This document shows, piece by piece, positions 1 through 12,603 of a DNA stretch of 64,000 nucleotides; within the stretch, counting starts at the first letter, position 1, and each line of letters starts with the position of its first letter. Origin of the DNA: Valencia hispanica (taxonomy: Eukaryota > Chordata > Actinopteri > Cyprinodontiformes > Valenciidae); assembly GCA_963556495.2 (NCBI GenBank), contig OY747702.1, positions 26,837,403 through 26,901,402 of the forward strand, given 5' to 3'. The notes below the pieces were generated by a model. It was not told the DNA's origin. It saw only the letters and a list, made by a program, of their open reading frames with translations, and made no database searches. The translations under genes and the position numbers were made by a program.

Positions 1-3000
1 TGTCTTGGTGCTTATCTATCTCTAGCTGTACATGTATATATCTTGCATTTGTTATTTAGGTTTTAATCTTTCTGCATATACTGTCAGCAAGGTTGTATAA
101 ACCTCTAAGCAAATATGAAATCAGGGTATTTTGTTAGTTTTTTTAGATTTGAAATCAGACCAAAACTCAGATCCTAACCATTACCTTTGGAGGGAGACAA
201 TTGCAGCCTGCTCATTTTCATTTTCTGCCTGTGTGGTCCCCAACACTTGCCAAGCCTGTAGGGAAAAAGAGAATACAGACATCATTAAAAAGCAGGATGG
301 AAACACCACAGCTTGTTTTCTCAGGGGGGTCAAACACAGAAGGAATAAAGAACAGAGATCTGTCACAGATGCTGCTGCTTCAGGTCAACTGGCCCAGATA
401 AGATACAGTGCTTATCAACAATCACACCTGGGTCTTTATTTTTCTTGGTGGAAGAAGTTACCTTTAATTGATTGTTTGATTATTTTACCTTTCCCATTTT
501 TCTTTACATCTTTTGAAATCTTGATCTGGTAAATTCTTGTAATTTAATCAAATCTCTGTGTGAAACTTACTTTGAAAGCAATTACACAAACACTACAGCC
601 TTAGCACATCAAAGATAAGAATGTTTTACTTTTGTAGGATATTTCCTACGTTTTCCAACACAGGCATAAGGTTGCCTTATTTGCCCATCTAGTTCCAATG
701 GTTGTGCAAAGCTGTGAGTGGAAAATTAGTAATTGCTGTACAACAATTTCATAGCAGAAATCTGATTTATTTTTAGAAACTACAAAATGTGGAAGGGGTT
801 ATATTGAAACAGTAAAACCACAATAAATATTCCAGAGTTTGCAGCAGACACAGAAATATGTCTAGTAGATTAAAAAATGCATTAAACGCAGAAATCTGAC
901 AACAGTTTGTATTGCAGGAACTTGAAAAGACATAATATAATTAGCATATATATTCAGTCCATATATACCTTGCAAAAATAAAACACTTTGGCTATACAGC
1001 TTTACACACAAATTGTTGTGTTAGCAGTTTTTACCCAAGCCTACTGTTTGCGGTGTCACGGAACGGAGCTAGCCAGATGAATCAGCTGTAGACTGCAATC
1101 AGCTTTGCCTTCCAACTCGTGAGAAATTTGTATAATAAATTCTTAGGCAAATTTCAGGGAATATAATCTTATTTAGTTTACAGGGAAACATATATTTTAC
1201 TAGCTCTTGAAGAGCTGAGGTGGAAGTTCATTTCACAGAATAATTTTTTTCTGCTGTTTAACCAAACCCAAAATCATCAATAAAATTTGCAGAATAAATG
1301 CTACATACAATTGGGAGGATTTTTGTTGAACTGGCTCGCGTCACTTTGACTTGTACTGAAAACAGGAATTTTTACTCATTTTTACTTTCAGAAAGTATCG
1401 GGTTTTTGCTCCGGGTTTTACCTGGGAGCACGGCAGTTGGACAAGTGGTCAATTAATTAAATTGATTGATTATTTTCCGACGAGGGTTTTTTTAGGCTTT
1501 TGTTTCACTCAAGGAAACTAGAAAGCGATGGGGGAGACGTCCTTCATGGGAACTGGGTACCCAGGCAGACAATCAGGTCTGTAATCTAGCAACACTTCAC
1601 CTCCAGACAGTCCAAAATGTCGACAGAAAGAAAAAAAGAAATAAAAGAATTAATGGGCCCAGGGGAGGAATTTGGATAATCTGAAAGAAAATCTGAAAGT
1701 TATGTTATTTATTTGTGGTTCATTTATGTGGTTTTGTTTATTTCTCTTTTATTTACTCTTGTTTACTTCTTCCAGAACTGGAGTGTTTGAGCATTAAGAT
1801 CATTTGTTTGATGGCTTGGTATAATGCAGAATGCCACACACACACACACACACACAGTAATTGTTACACATTCCATTGTAGAACTGCCGATGAGTTTCGC
1901 TGAGTTGTCCTGTGTTTTTCTTCAGGCTGGTTGGGACCCCTGCCTTCGGTCCAGCGGCACCTGGGGAGGGCCACAAGGAGCCCTAGTACCTCCCCCACCC
2001 TTGGAATAAGGGGTTTGGCAGCCATAACGAAGGCGGAGGCCAGACTCCGGCCTGAATGCGGGGCTGACCAGTGGGCAGAGGGGAAAACTCTTGCTCAGGT
2101 GAGATGAGTTATTTGGGGGCTGTGGTCCCTGAAACATGGCGATTAGCTGGATCGTGAGGGGGGGGCCCCGGGCCAGCCAGCCTGCAGATGACCCAGCGAA
2201 ATTCAGGCAGGACAAAAATACACACAGCTCAAATGCAATTAAGAAATGCTTGCCGACTGATGTAGCTGTATTTTATCTCTGTGACACCTGCTTATGTAAC
2301 ACACACACATACACACTCCCTTAGGAAAGTAAATCTGGTTTTGTTTTTGTTTTGTTTCTGCCAGAGCGAAAGGGGTCTCGATGGAAGCAGGCCATAATTT
2401 CTGATTCTTTCTATTTTCTATGTTGATCTAATTGTTTTGTTAATGTGTTGTAATTTGTAAGGGAAAGTTGATGTGCAAACAAACCAAATTTGTTTGTTTT
2501 AGACAGACGGGGTAAAGCAGACAACGAAACTGCTACGGCTCTGATAAGGTGATGATTCGTCATCCGGTGAGTTTAGTCTAATCAGAGCTTAAAGACTATG
2601 TTGCACATCTGCAAGAGAGTGAACTGATCATTTGTCTTCTGGGGAGTTATCTGGTAAATGGTCAAGAAGTCTTTTCTTTTCTCTCCTAATGCTCTCTGTC
2701 AGGAGAGTCCACATTTATTTCATTTTGGTTGAAAGTTATTTGATGGAATTGTTATTACACTAAGTACAAGTTTCCTTAGCTATCGCAGCTTGTGTGCACC
2801 AACTAAGAAACAGGAGTTTCTACTTTAGAACAAATAGCAGAGTTGATTGGGGCATTTAGAGTAGGTTGTGAATTATACCCTGACTGACTTGATTATTACT
2901 AAGCTGACTGACAGTGAAAACATATTTTCCTTTCTTTCTGGGACAATTGGGGCTGAATTGTTTCCTTGTATTTTGGGGTTTGTTGTAAGAAAGTAAGAAA

Positions 3001-5990
3001 GTAATAAATCTTAGATCTGTGAACATTAACTAAAGTAACTTGGACCTTTACAGTAACACTGCTTAGATTTCGCCACAGCTGTGAAGGACACATTTTTTTT
3101 ATCAGCTTGCAAGGCGCTAATGTAAACAATCTAAAGATGACTGGTCCTTAGGCTACTTAGGTTTTAAATAAATGGGAAAAAGATAAATACTAATCTTATC
3201 TGGGGAACATTCAAGCGTCAGAGCAGTTAGTGGGCCTTATTAGAAATTTTGATTGGAAAATTACTGAATTGATCTCAAGCTGTGAAGTATTCTGTGTCTC
3301 CTTCAAGGATAAGGGGGCAAGAGGTCAGGAAAGGTTTGATCCTAGAAATCTGATGGTTTTGTCACACTCTGGTGGGTAAACACAGGAAGTTACATAAGTG
3401 AGTCTTAATATAAGGCACCTGACTTTATAATTAAAGGGAAGTCGTCTCACTGTTATACGTAAAAATTAATATACCTGAAATGTTTTTTAGGGGCCATCAA
3501 TTATAACAACACTGTGGTCCTGTGAGTTTGGAATTTTGCTTATGACAACCAATGCAATTTTCAATTTCAACTGAACCAGAATGCAAATCAGGCTGGTTCT
3601 CATTCTTTTTTTGCTTTTTTTCTAGAATGGACTGACCAATTTGTCCACAGGGGAGGAGAAATGTTCAAGGTTCGACCCAAAAAGGTATGGACAAGTGGCT
3701 TGGGAGGTTACCTGTGCGTACCTTTACAAGGGAGGCTCAGAAGTGTGATCCCCTGTAGCTGTAAAAACACTCTTTAAAATGGTAATAAATAATAAAACGT
3801 AATTGTTCGTCAACAGTGACGTATCACATTTCAAATTAAGAAAGCAAATAATATATAATCACTTGGTGTTTAGGGGTAAAAATCAAATCCTGAACTACAG
3901 ATTTCACAGTTAGTTTTGTTGTAGGTCTCTTGGCTTTTATCAAAGCCTAAATTATTTGAGGCCTGTTGTGAGAATTTTTCTGCGTAGCATTTTTTATAAA
4001 AGAAGATTTGAATGGCTTAATGTGGGAACAAATATATTGATCATGTTAAAGGTTAAGTCTCTGTGTTAACTGAGATATGTATTGTTATGTTGAACCAACA
4101 TGTGAGAGCTCAAGGATACTATGTGTCTTGGGTCACCAATTGTGAGATATGTCTGCATGCTGACTGAAGGACGTGGGAACCACTCCATTATCTTTTCTCA
4201 TCCTTGTTAAATAATATTTCCATAATAGGCTTTTTAATGCATTTGACATGCATTTAGTATCAGTGGGTTGCTCGGGATCTCAGGATTATAAATATGTCAT
4301 CGCTCTATCTGAAAAACTAAACGCAACAGATCTAGGAAACTGCAATCTTAACATCAAGTGATCTTGGATAAAAATAGATCAAATAAAACAGAGAATATTC
4401 CAATTTAAAGCATAATGAATGATGGATGATTATTATGATCTAGATTGGTGCATATGAGTCAGATTTAATGTTTAAAATAAACTATATTATCTTGAAAACG
4501 TGCTATAGTTTTAATGGTGATAATATAATAATGATTAATTATCTAAACGTGACTCAGTGATTTACTGGAGAATAAATTCCTACATCATTCCTACATCATT
4601 TTTGAAAACATATTTGCTCGAACACATTTCCAAAAATCATTAATAATGATATTTTTCTGCAAAGTGCAAATATGAATAAACACTCTTTTGTCTATTTGAT
4701 TTATTATGCTGGTTTTTCAAAGCAATCCTTAAAATTCATGTGAGAGATGGAGATGACATCTGACTGTATTTACCTCATCAATCTAATATTTGAGTATTTT
4801 CTAACCTGAATCCATATTAATTTTATAGGCTATTAAATGGGTGTGCTGTACTCAGTGAGTTACAGCTGTTAGATTTGCGCTAATCAATAAAAGCCTCGGG
4901 GGGAAATAATGCACAAAGGTAAATGGTAATGTAAGATGTGAACTATTGTAACTGATTAAAACTGGTTCGACCTAAAACAGTAACACTCTGTGTTCATGAG
5001 ATAAGGGGCGGCCACGTTTGGCCCGGGAACCTTAGCTTGAAAACGTTCTTTAAAGATTCTGTGAGAAACGATGCAATTCAGCTATAACCTAGATGAATGA
5101 TGATTTCTATGTTTAACTAATACTTTTGATAAACGTAGCCTACTCCACAGTAAATAGAAATAACACGGAAAACGCACCGTTAAAATCGGATATATATTGA
5201 AAACCAACTCCAGTAAATACAAATCCGAGTGGCAGTATGAAAGTATTTCAGTCTTTTGAGTAATTTACTGAAAACGAATAGTAAAGACTCTAAAGTTAAT
5301 CTTATCCAGCGAGTTATTAACTAAAATGTTGTAAAAATGATCTGAAATAAAGTCCGTTGCGGGTTTTAATATGATTCTCTAATTGCTAATCAGCTAATTG
5401 AGCCACACGCTTTTTTCTTATGACCGATGTGCTGCGATTCTCTGGTTGTAAACAATCACAGACCCCGACACTGATGAAGCGTTAATGACACTCTGCGGCT
5501 GGAAGTCTAAAATAGGAACTTAAACACTTGTTTTGACGAAAAGTTTAGTCTGGAGTTTTCAGTTACTTCCTGGACGTTAACGAGTCCGGGTTAGTCAAAC
5601 TGTTTGTTTTGCGAAAAACCACTTCCTGTTTCAAACATGAGCGTTCCAAATTAAAATACGGTAATGCTTAATTTCATGAATCATGCTTTTATTTTCCCAA
5701 GAAGGGGAACTTCTGCTGTACCGGCAGCAAAGTGACAGATAGAAGCATTTAGATCATAGACTGTACATAAATTTAGATTCACACAAAGGAGGTAGAAATC
5801 ATAAAACAAATTTAGGATTAGAACATTAAATGATAAAGAATAAAGCTTTAGCCATACCTCGACCAAAAAGAACTTTTACTTAATGATAGTAATGTTTAAT
5901 AAAAATGTAAAATAATGACACATTTGGGATACACTAGTGTGAAGGTTCACAATTAGTCAGGACAAAGGTGGTTTGACTTGCAAGTTGTTT
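1..5990. other. Gene-free stretch, no coding signal recognised
   Basis: I see no exon series, family motif or long conserved frame in this AT-rich stretch. The short open frames on both strands have no recognisable domain. A (CA)n microsatellite lies at about 1835-1855. Near 3625-3687 there is an acceptor-like tract and a GT donor around an eight-codon ATG frame, but nothing downstream continues it, so I do not call an exon. It may be intergenic DNA or an intron of a gene lying outside the window. Confidence 0.5.
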
Positions 5991-6991
5991 TTTAATATTT
6001 TCTTTTGAGAAAACAAGGGATAAAAAGTCCAACAAACATTGAAAAAGAGGTTGAGGGACAAAAATTTTTTGGGCCCAACTTAAAGTTAACTAAATAAAAC
6101 AGACCAAAAAAAAAGACTGACTGGCCTGACAAGGATTCTTCTTCCCCAAATGAAACACTCAGGGGAGGTTTTAAGCAGAAGGACAAAACTAAACTAGACA
6201 GATGGGGGAGAAGAAATAAACTAAAATTACAATTTACTAATTTAAGTTGAAACAAAGAAAACCATTAAACTAACAAATTAAACAAAAAATAATCTTATCA
6301 ATAAAGAAATTAAATCATAATCTTTAAGGAAACAAAACTAAAGTCCATGTAAAGGTTTGGCTGCTCCTCCTGCAGTTGTCTCCTTCAGTAGAGCAGGCCA
6401 ACCTTCAATAATTGTGGGATTGAGGGCACCTGGGGTGAAACTCAAAAACAAACAAAGTAAATAAACTGTTTTTCACTTAAGACAAATCAAATGTGTGCAC
6501 TACATTTAACCTATATCAAGTAAACAAATGAAATGTTTTAATTTAAAGAAAAACAAAAGAAATACTAACACCTATGTGGTGGGTGCTGGTCCATCCACCA
6601 CAACTAGGCTACCTGTTTCAGCTTCATATGTGAAAATTATGCATTTAGTACAATCTTTAAGCCAACAGGTGTGACCTACACACACACACAGTGGGGTTTA
6701 AAATTACTTGGTTTCTATTTTTAAAATTTAGTTTACTTCATTAAGACAAATGATGACTAAAAATAGATTCAGAATTTTGGTCACTGACTCGCATGAAGTG
6801 GTTACTCTGGAGGCAGGGCGTGAAGGTTGGAGAAGACAACTACAGAGATAAACAATGATTGTTGAATACTATTTAAGCGGTTAGTTAGAAAGGTTGGTTA
6901 GGGTGATGCACAAGTAACTCTGTCCCCTCCATGGTCTGGCCAGACATGTTTGAATTAAATACTTAAACGCCTTCTTGGGACTCAAGTCTTC

Positions 6992-6997
6992 TTTATT
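6992..6997 (-). terminator. AATAAA polyadenylation signal after the acidic tail
   Basis: AATAAA on the minus strand lies about 17 bases beyond the stop codon of the acidic-tail frame. This supports that frame as the original C-terminus of the NSD1-like fragment. Confidence 0.45.
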
Positions 6998-7013
6998 ATG
7001 GAAACCTGAGATA

Positions 7014-7646
7014 CTATTTTTTGCCATAACACAGCGGCACCTCCCCTTCCTCATCTTCCACAATCTCCATTTCCTCAGTCTCATTGTCCTCATCATCTTC
7101 ATCCTCCTCATCGTCGTCCTCATCCATGTCTAACCCATACACCTCACTGTCCTCCCCCTCTCCATCCTCTCTTTCAACACTGGAGGAGCCGCGAGTGTTG
7201 CTGTTTTTCAGTTCAGTTCTGCTGGTGAGGTAGGACCTGCTGGAAGGGACGAAGTTGGAGAGCAGTCTTTGTGTTGATGTCGAGACGAGGGGTAGGCTCG
7301 CGACTGGATGAAGCCGCCTGGATGGGAGTGGAAGAGAGGGAATCAGCAGAAGAAGATGAAGGAGTTGCTCCTTTGATGGCTGGAATCACAGAGGGGGCGA
7401 CGGGCACAGCCATGTTCCCGGGCCTCATGGAGGCCATGCTGGGCATGTATTCACGTATCTCCCCTGGCTCCAGTGGGTCTGGTCCACATGGGTCGTGTTC
7501 ACTGCAGGACAACTTTCCATCCAGTTTGGAAATGAAGAGCATGCCTTCTCGATGCTCCTTACAGTAAGAGTTGGGGCACATCTCACAGAACGAAGCTGCC
7601 TCCTTACCACAAACATCACACTGATGCCACGGACACTCCCAGCGCC
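7014..7646 (-). pseudogene. Isolated last exon of an NSD1-like histone methyltransferase, frame broken
   Basis: NSD1 is a nuclear histone H3K36 methyltransferase. Its C-terminal PHD and C5HCH fingers bind chromatin and partner proteins. After a good acceptor (ctctag) at 7647-7648 the minus strand encodes the second half of that cassette: [20 protein letters not shown], then [33 protein letters not shown] and a Ser/Pro-rich tail. Cys/His spacing and wording fit NSD1 better than NSD2 or NSD3. This frame stops at 7213. A second frame, shifted by one base, runs past that stop into a strongly acidic tail (DSEVYGLDMDEDDDEEDED and on), ends at 7014, and is followed at 6992-6997 by AATAAA. A one-base indel between about 7215 and 7320 is the simplest explanation; assembly error or undetected splicing are alternatives. 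I saw no other NSD1 exon upstream on this strand, so this looks like a duplicated or stranded 3-prime fragment. Confidence 0.65.
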
Positions 7647-7654
7647 CTAGAGAC

Positions 7655-8690
7655 AAGATAATTCATTACTTCAGCCATTTTGAGGATAAAAAAAATATAC
7701 AGAATCATTTAGCATGAGAGCAAGCAGTTAAATATTTTCTTTTAACTTTCTTGTTATGTTAGCTAACGCTAGTTAGGGCAACTACAAGACGTGACGCGCC
7801 GATGCGGACTACAAAGTGTGCAAGCAGCTGGGTTTTCATTTTAAAGCGTAAACTTTCGTTTGTTTGAGCGATTTGACATGTGGACGTGCTGACCGGTGTG
7901 AACGCCCCATTAGTGAGACTGGGTGTACTGTAATCATTGTTATTTTTCATATGATTTGTTTTGGCACCAAAAGAGTAACTGAAGAGTATGATAGGTTCTT
8001 AGGTTGCATTGTTAAAACTATTGTTTCAGACTAAAGCCTTTTTTTTTTATTAATACATAAATGCATGATTTCAACATTTACCTTTTTTTCACTGCAGAAT
8101 TCAGCATCATCATATTTATGACTGTGAATATCAAAAAGTGAGAAATTCAGATGTTGCAATCCTTTAGTTCACTTTTTAATGGCAATGGAGCTCACAGTGA
8201 CGGTAGAAACGAGGCTAAACCTTGGCAAAAATGGCTATGTCAAAGACTCTTATTTTGAAATACCAGTTCTCTCAAACCAGAAGTACCGGGTTACATGTTA
8301 AATATTTTTTCTTGATAGTAGTGATGATGACTGGTAGTCCGTGAGGCAAGGCTTCGCACTGAGCAAATAGGTTGTAACATACGTAAAGATGATTAATTTC
8401 TGCTGTAACATCAAACACAAAATAAAGATGAAACTGACAACTCTGCGTAAGCACACAAAGTAATGACACTGGCAAATGTGAACAAATAACACGGCCAGGC
8501 ATCAGAGGAAGATGACCGTCTGTGACAACGGGGGAAACGACAGGTTGCAACGGCAGAGTAATATAAGACTACAGCAATTACAGAATTAAATAAACTTGAA
8601 AAGCTAAATGTTTTGTCAGTTAAGTCATTTACATGGGCAATGTAGTAATCAATTGCAAGTTTGTATCTGCAGAAGTACTGCTGCCAGATA
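7655..8690. other. No gene seen; intron-like or intergenic
   Basis: This lies just upstream, on the minus strand, of the NSD1-like exon. The expected preceding exon, encoding the first half of the last PHD finger, was not found by eye. Short open frames at 7759-7950 and 8272-8550 show no domain and look like repeat-derived sequence. Confidence 0.4.
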
Positions 8691-8695
8691 CATAG

Positions 8696-9448
8696 TGTCA
8701 GGATCCAGCAGGAGGAGCTGTTTCCACCTTGCTCTACAGGTGCTGGAGGCTGAAGGAGTGACAGGTGGAATCAATAACTGCAATCACCACAGCAGTATTT
8801 CAAGGGAGCGGATCCACCAGGCGGACATCAGATAATTCTGTTTCTCAGAGTGATAAACCTGACCACAGTTTCTTGAGGTATGCGCTATTCCTATCTGTGG
8901 ACTTACCCTGGTCTCTCCTGTGTTCCTTGTAGCAGTTCCTTTCAGGCTTCACCTGTAGTTCTGGAATTCCTCATCAATTCTCCGGCGTACTCTCGACGCT
9001 CTCACGTTGGTCCCCGTCCTGGACGTCCGTCTCCTTGGGGTGTGGCCGCTCCTACAAACTCTGCTGTACCACCAGTCCAACTGCTTCAGCTCCGTCGGCT
9101 CCAAGTCTCCCTCGTATCTCCCAGCCACCTGTGGAAGAGTTCTCCTTCAACATCTAAACAGCTCCAGGAATCCTGCATCTACTGGATTACTGACCTCTCC
9201 CTCCAAGTCCGGTATTCGTCCTCACCAGTGAGTCAAAACCCATTTTTCCTTAACTCAAAAAAGAACAGTTCCGATAGTCTTGATTTCCATACTCGCCTCC
9301 TGCCTTACCTTCCAGTGTCGCCACCTGTTGAGTCTTATACCAGACTGGTTCCCGTGACTTCCCTGACGACAAAAGGAAATAAACTTTTAGAAAACTTTGA
9401 ACTTGAGTGTCCCTGTGTCTGCTTATGAGTCGACCCTTAATTATGACA
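8696..9448 (+). mobile_element. Putative solo LTR of a retrotransposon
   Basis: The segment begins TGTCAGGATCC and ends TTATGACA, giving the TG...CA ends with short inverted termini (TGTCA/TGACA) expected of a long terminal repeat. It is flanked by CATAG (8691-8695) and CAGAG (9449-9453), an imperfect 5-bp target duplication. An AATAAA-like signal (gaaataaac) lies about 70 bases before the end. No internal gag or pol region adjoins it. Open frames at 8880-9428 and 9007-9231 lie inside the LTR and are not host genes. The superfamily is undetermined. Confidence 0.55.
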
Positions 9449-9453
9449 CAGAG

Positions 9454-10040
9454 ATGCACCCAAATGCTAACTTAAGTTGACATATGCAGTGTGCATATGA
9501 ACATAAACAAACATTTTTGGTACATTTGTAACCTCATAGACCTATGCTTAAAAGGAGGGAAGTCAAAATTGGAGAGATTGAGACCTGAGATGAGTCAGTT
9601 TTGAAAATACAAGGTTGTTTGGATTGCACTGATTCGTCTGTCTTTGCTGCTGCTTCGGATACTGACAAGCTTGTTGACGTTGCATGTTATATTTCTGTGT
9701 GGATTCTTTAATTGTCAAAATATGTTAAAGTGTATGCAAATAACCCATGGGTCACTAGCTCACTGAAACAAGTGCTAATGAAAAAACACAGGGCTTTCCA
9801 TAAGGGGGATGAGCACGAAATCAGACAACCAAGGAGGTCAGAGCAGAAACCAAGAAGGCCAAATTGCAATATAAAAATAGGATAGAGGAAAGACTGGGCA
9901 GTAACAACTTGAAGGAAGCATGGATGGTGTGAAAAGAATAGGTTTGGAAAAAGCATATCAGCCCAATTGCCAATGTATAAAAATGGCGAGTTATCTGAAG
10001 CGTTGAACTTTATTTATTTATTTTTTTCCATGTTTTCCTA
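9454..10040. other. No gene seen
   Basis: AT-rich unique-looking sequence between the solo LTR and the degenerate LINE. The minus-strand open frame at 9708-9956 is hydrophobic but shows no family motif. Confidence 0.4.
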
Positions 10041-12200
10041 CTTAGGATTTTTCAGAGAAACTAAAGATCCTAACTGAGGAACAGGCTCAGGACAAACCCA
10101 TACCTTTTTCAATTACAAAAAGGGAGGTTAGGTCTGTATTAAAGAGAACTAAAGTTAAGGAGTCCAGGACCAGATGGAATCACTGGGAGATTGTTGAAGT
10201 GCTGTTCAGAGTAGCTCTGTGGGGTGTTTGCTGACATTTTTTAGATGTCCTTGGAACAGAGAAGGGTCCCCATGGCTTGGAAGGAGTCGGTCATAGTTCC
10301 AGTGGCAAAGGGCAACTCAGCAGACACATTAAATGACTTCAGACCTGTGGCATTGACCTCACTGGTCATGAAGTCATTTGAAAGGATTGCAGAGTGGTTT
10401 CTGCTGTTCAGGGTGGGTTTGGCCCTAGACCCCAGGCAATTTGCATACAGGGCTAGCAGAGGCGTAGAGGATGCTCAGATTACACTTAGATCTCCTGTAT
10501 AGACATTTAGAGGGTCCTGGCACACACGCCAGGCTATTGTTTTTGGATTTTTCTTCTGCTTTTAATACTATCCAGCCACATGTTTTAGTCAGTAAATTAT
10601 CAGAATTTAACAGTGAGACTAATCTTGTGAGCTGGATTATGGATTTTTTTTTTAAACAAACAGAACCCAGCGAGTTAAGGTAAATGGTTGTCTCTCCGAA
10701 AGGCGTGTTTCTTTCACTGGCTCCCCGCAAGGCTGTGTACTCTCACCTCTACTATACATCCTCTACACTAACGATTGTAGGAGCCAGTATAGCAACAGAC
10801 ACTCCCTGAAATATGTTGATAGTTAACTGCAGAATCATGAATCTCAACATGGGCCAGTAGTCGACGAGTTGTTCAGTTGGTGCGACAGGTCTTTTCTCGA
10901 GCTTAACACCGCTAAAACTAAGAATTTGCTTATAGATTTCAGGAGAAAACAACCTGGTTCTCCTCTACCCACCTATATAAAAGGAAACAGCATAGAGGTG
11001 GTAGAGCAGTATAAATATCTGGGTACTGTGATAGACAGTAAACTCAAATTTGATATTAACAGAGATGATCTGCAAAAAGGGACAACAATGACTGTACCTC
11101 CTAAGGAGGCTTAACTCTTAATGTCGAAGGTTATCCTGTCTTTATTTTATAAATCTTTTATCAAGTCTATTCTTACTTTTGCTTTTATTCCCTGGTATGA
11201 GGGCATCAGTCTGAGGGAGAAAAGTAACTTCAACCATGTTGTGAAGGTGGCTGGTAAGTTAATTGTAACGGTTAAGTATAAACAGCCAGAAACCCAGTAC
11301 GCAGCCAAGACTAAAATGTTTTTCAAGGACATTAATTTGATTAAACAGAAAAGGTGTTGAAGAGGTTCTGCTTGCTCAGGTGGCCAGGAGCCGGAGAATC
11401 CCAAGGGTCCCGTCTTCTGCAGAGTTGAGGAGTCCCAGAGGGTTCAAAAGCTCACCAAAACCAGGGAAAGTCACCCACAATCCAGAAATCTTTAGGCCAG
11501 AGACAGTCCAGGGTCATACAAAGAGGTTATTGGCAGAGGAATATCCAAGGTCAAATAAACTTGAGACAGGTCAGGATCAGGCAAGGTTCAGCAACAGGAC
11601 GACAAAAACTCTTATCAGAATCCAGTAAGGGTAAGGCAAAAACAGTGGTCATGGACAGGCAGAGTCAAAACACAGATTAGCACTAGTAGCTTGAACAGGG
11701 CTTGAAGGCTGTAACTGAGGCAGACACTGAGAAGACCTAGAGCAGGAGTTTAAATAGGGAGCTGCCCAGGTGAAGACAATGAGCAATCAGCAGGTGGAGG
11801 GAAAGTGCAGCAAACTCGGGGACAGGGATGAAATCATGACATTAATAGGTTGTCCACAGCTTTCAATGGCAAGTTTTTATGAGAGGCAGGTTATGAGGAA
11901 CGCAGATGCCATATTGAACTGTGTAAATCACCCCCTTCACTGTTCTTTTGAGGTCCTCCCCTCAGGCTGGAAATTCAGAGTCCCTTGTTTTAAGTCCAAT
12001 AGAACAAGGAACTCCTGTATACCAAATGCAATTCGGTTGCTAAATTTGCACAACTCCGGGACCTAGATGAGTAGTAATAGGGTAACAGTGTTGTTTAATT
12101 ATTTTTTAGGTGTATGTGGTGTTTACTTGTTGTGTTCTCTGCATGTATACCTGGCTTTAAGACATGTTTCCCTTAAGGGACAATAAACTGAGCTGAAATG
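10040..12200 (+). mobile_element. Degenerate non-LTR retrotransposon (LINE), interrupted
   Basis: Broken reverse-transcriptase frames occur in order. At 10245-10502: VPVAKGNSADTLNDFRPVAL, then DPRQFAYRASRGVEDA. At 10471-10683: LLFLDFSSAFNTIQPHVL. Near 10720-10770: a GSPQGCVLSPLLY-type stretch. At 10869-11114: LNTAKTKNLLIDFRRKQPGS and VEQYKYLGTVIDSKL. At 11121-11360: a C-terminal part. The extreme C-terminus (FEVLPSGWKFRVP, NAIRLLN) resumes at about 11860-12066, and a gacaataaactgag tail follows near 12180. Several stops and frame changes show it is dead. The ~480 bp between about 11375 and 11855 does not fit the LINE and looks like a later insertion of unknown class. The clade is not assigned. 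Confidence 0.7.
11375..11855. repeat. Unclassified insertion inside the degenerate LINE
   Basis: This stretch separates the LINE reverse-transcriptase C-terminus from its last ~60 residues. It has a different, GA-rich composition and no recognisable coding motif. The open frame at 11380-11628 is fortuitous. I could not define terminal repeats or a target duplication, so the boundaries are approximate. Confidence 0.4.
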
Positions 12201-12603
12201 AAATTATGAATACACCAAACGATAACAATACTTCAATTTTACTCAACTATAAAATTTGATGTGAATATTTCATTATAAGTCTGTAAACTGGTTTAAGAGT
12301 CCTGCTAAAACCTTCAGACAATTTAAAGCTAAAGTAATTCTACACCAGCAGCAGCCACAAAATGACTGTCCAACATGTTTTAGCCAGGTGTATTGATCAA
12401 TGGGAAAACATCTGATTATCATTTCAATTAATTCACATTTGGTCACCATCTTTACGCAGTTCCGAGAGGCTTTGACCTTCTGTTAAATAGACAATGAACA
12501 ACAATATTTATCGCAAACAGCTTTGTTTATGCGCATTGAAGAGTTAATGTAATGTTTTGGGGATTTAACATGCGCTGAAAGGCCGACCTCCAGCAGCAGG
12601 ATC

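Noticed and set aside
1922..2215. 97-residue minus-strand open frame in a GC-richer patch
   Set aside because: No domain, no splice partners, and an overlapping open frame on the other strand.
3625..3690. Possible small exon with a short ATG frame between splice-like sites
   Set aside because: No following exon in frame and no family similarity.
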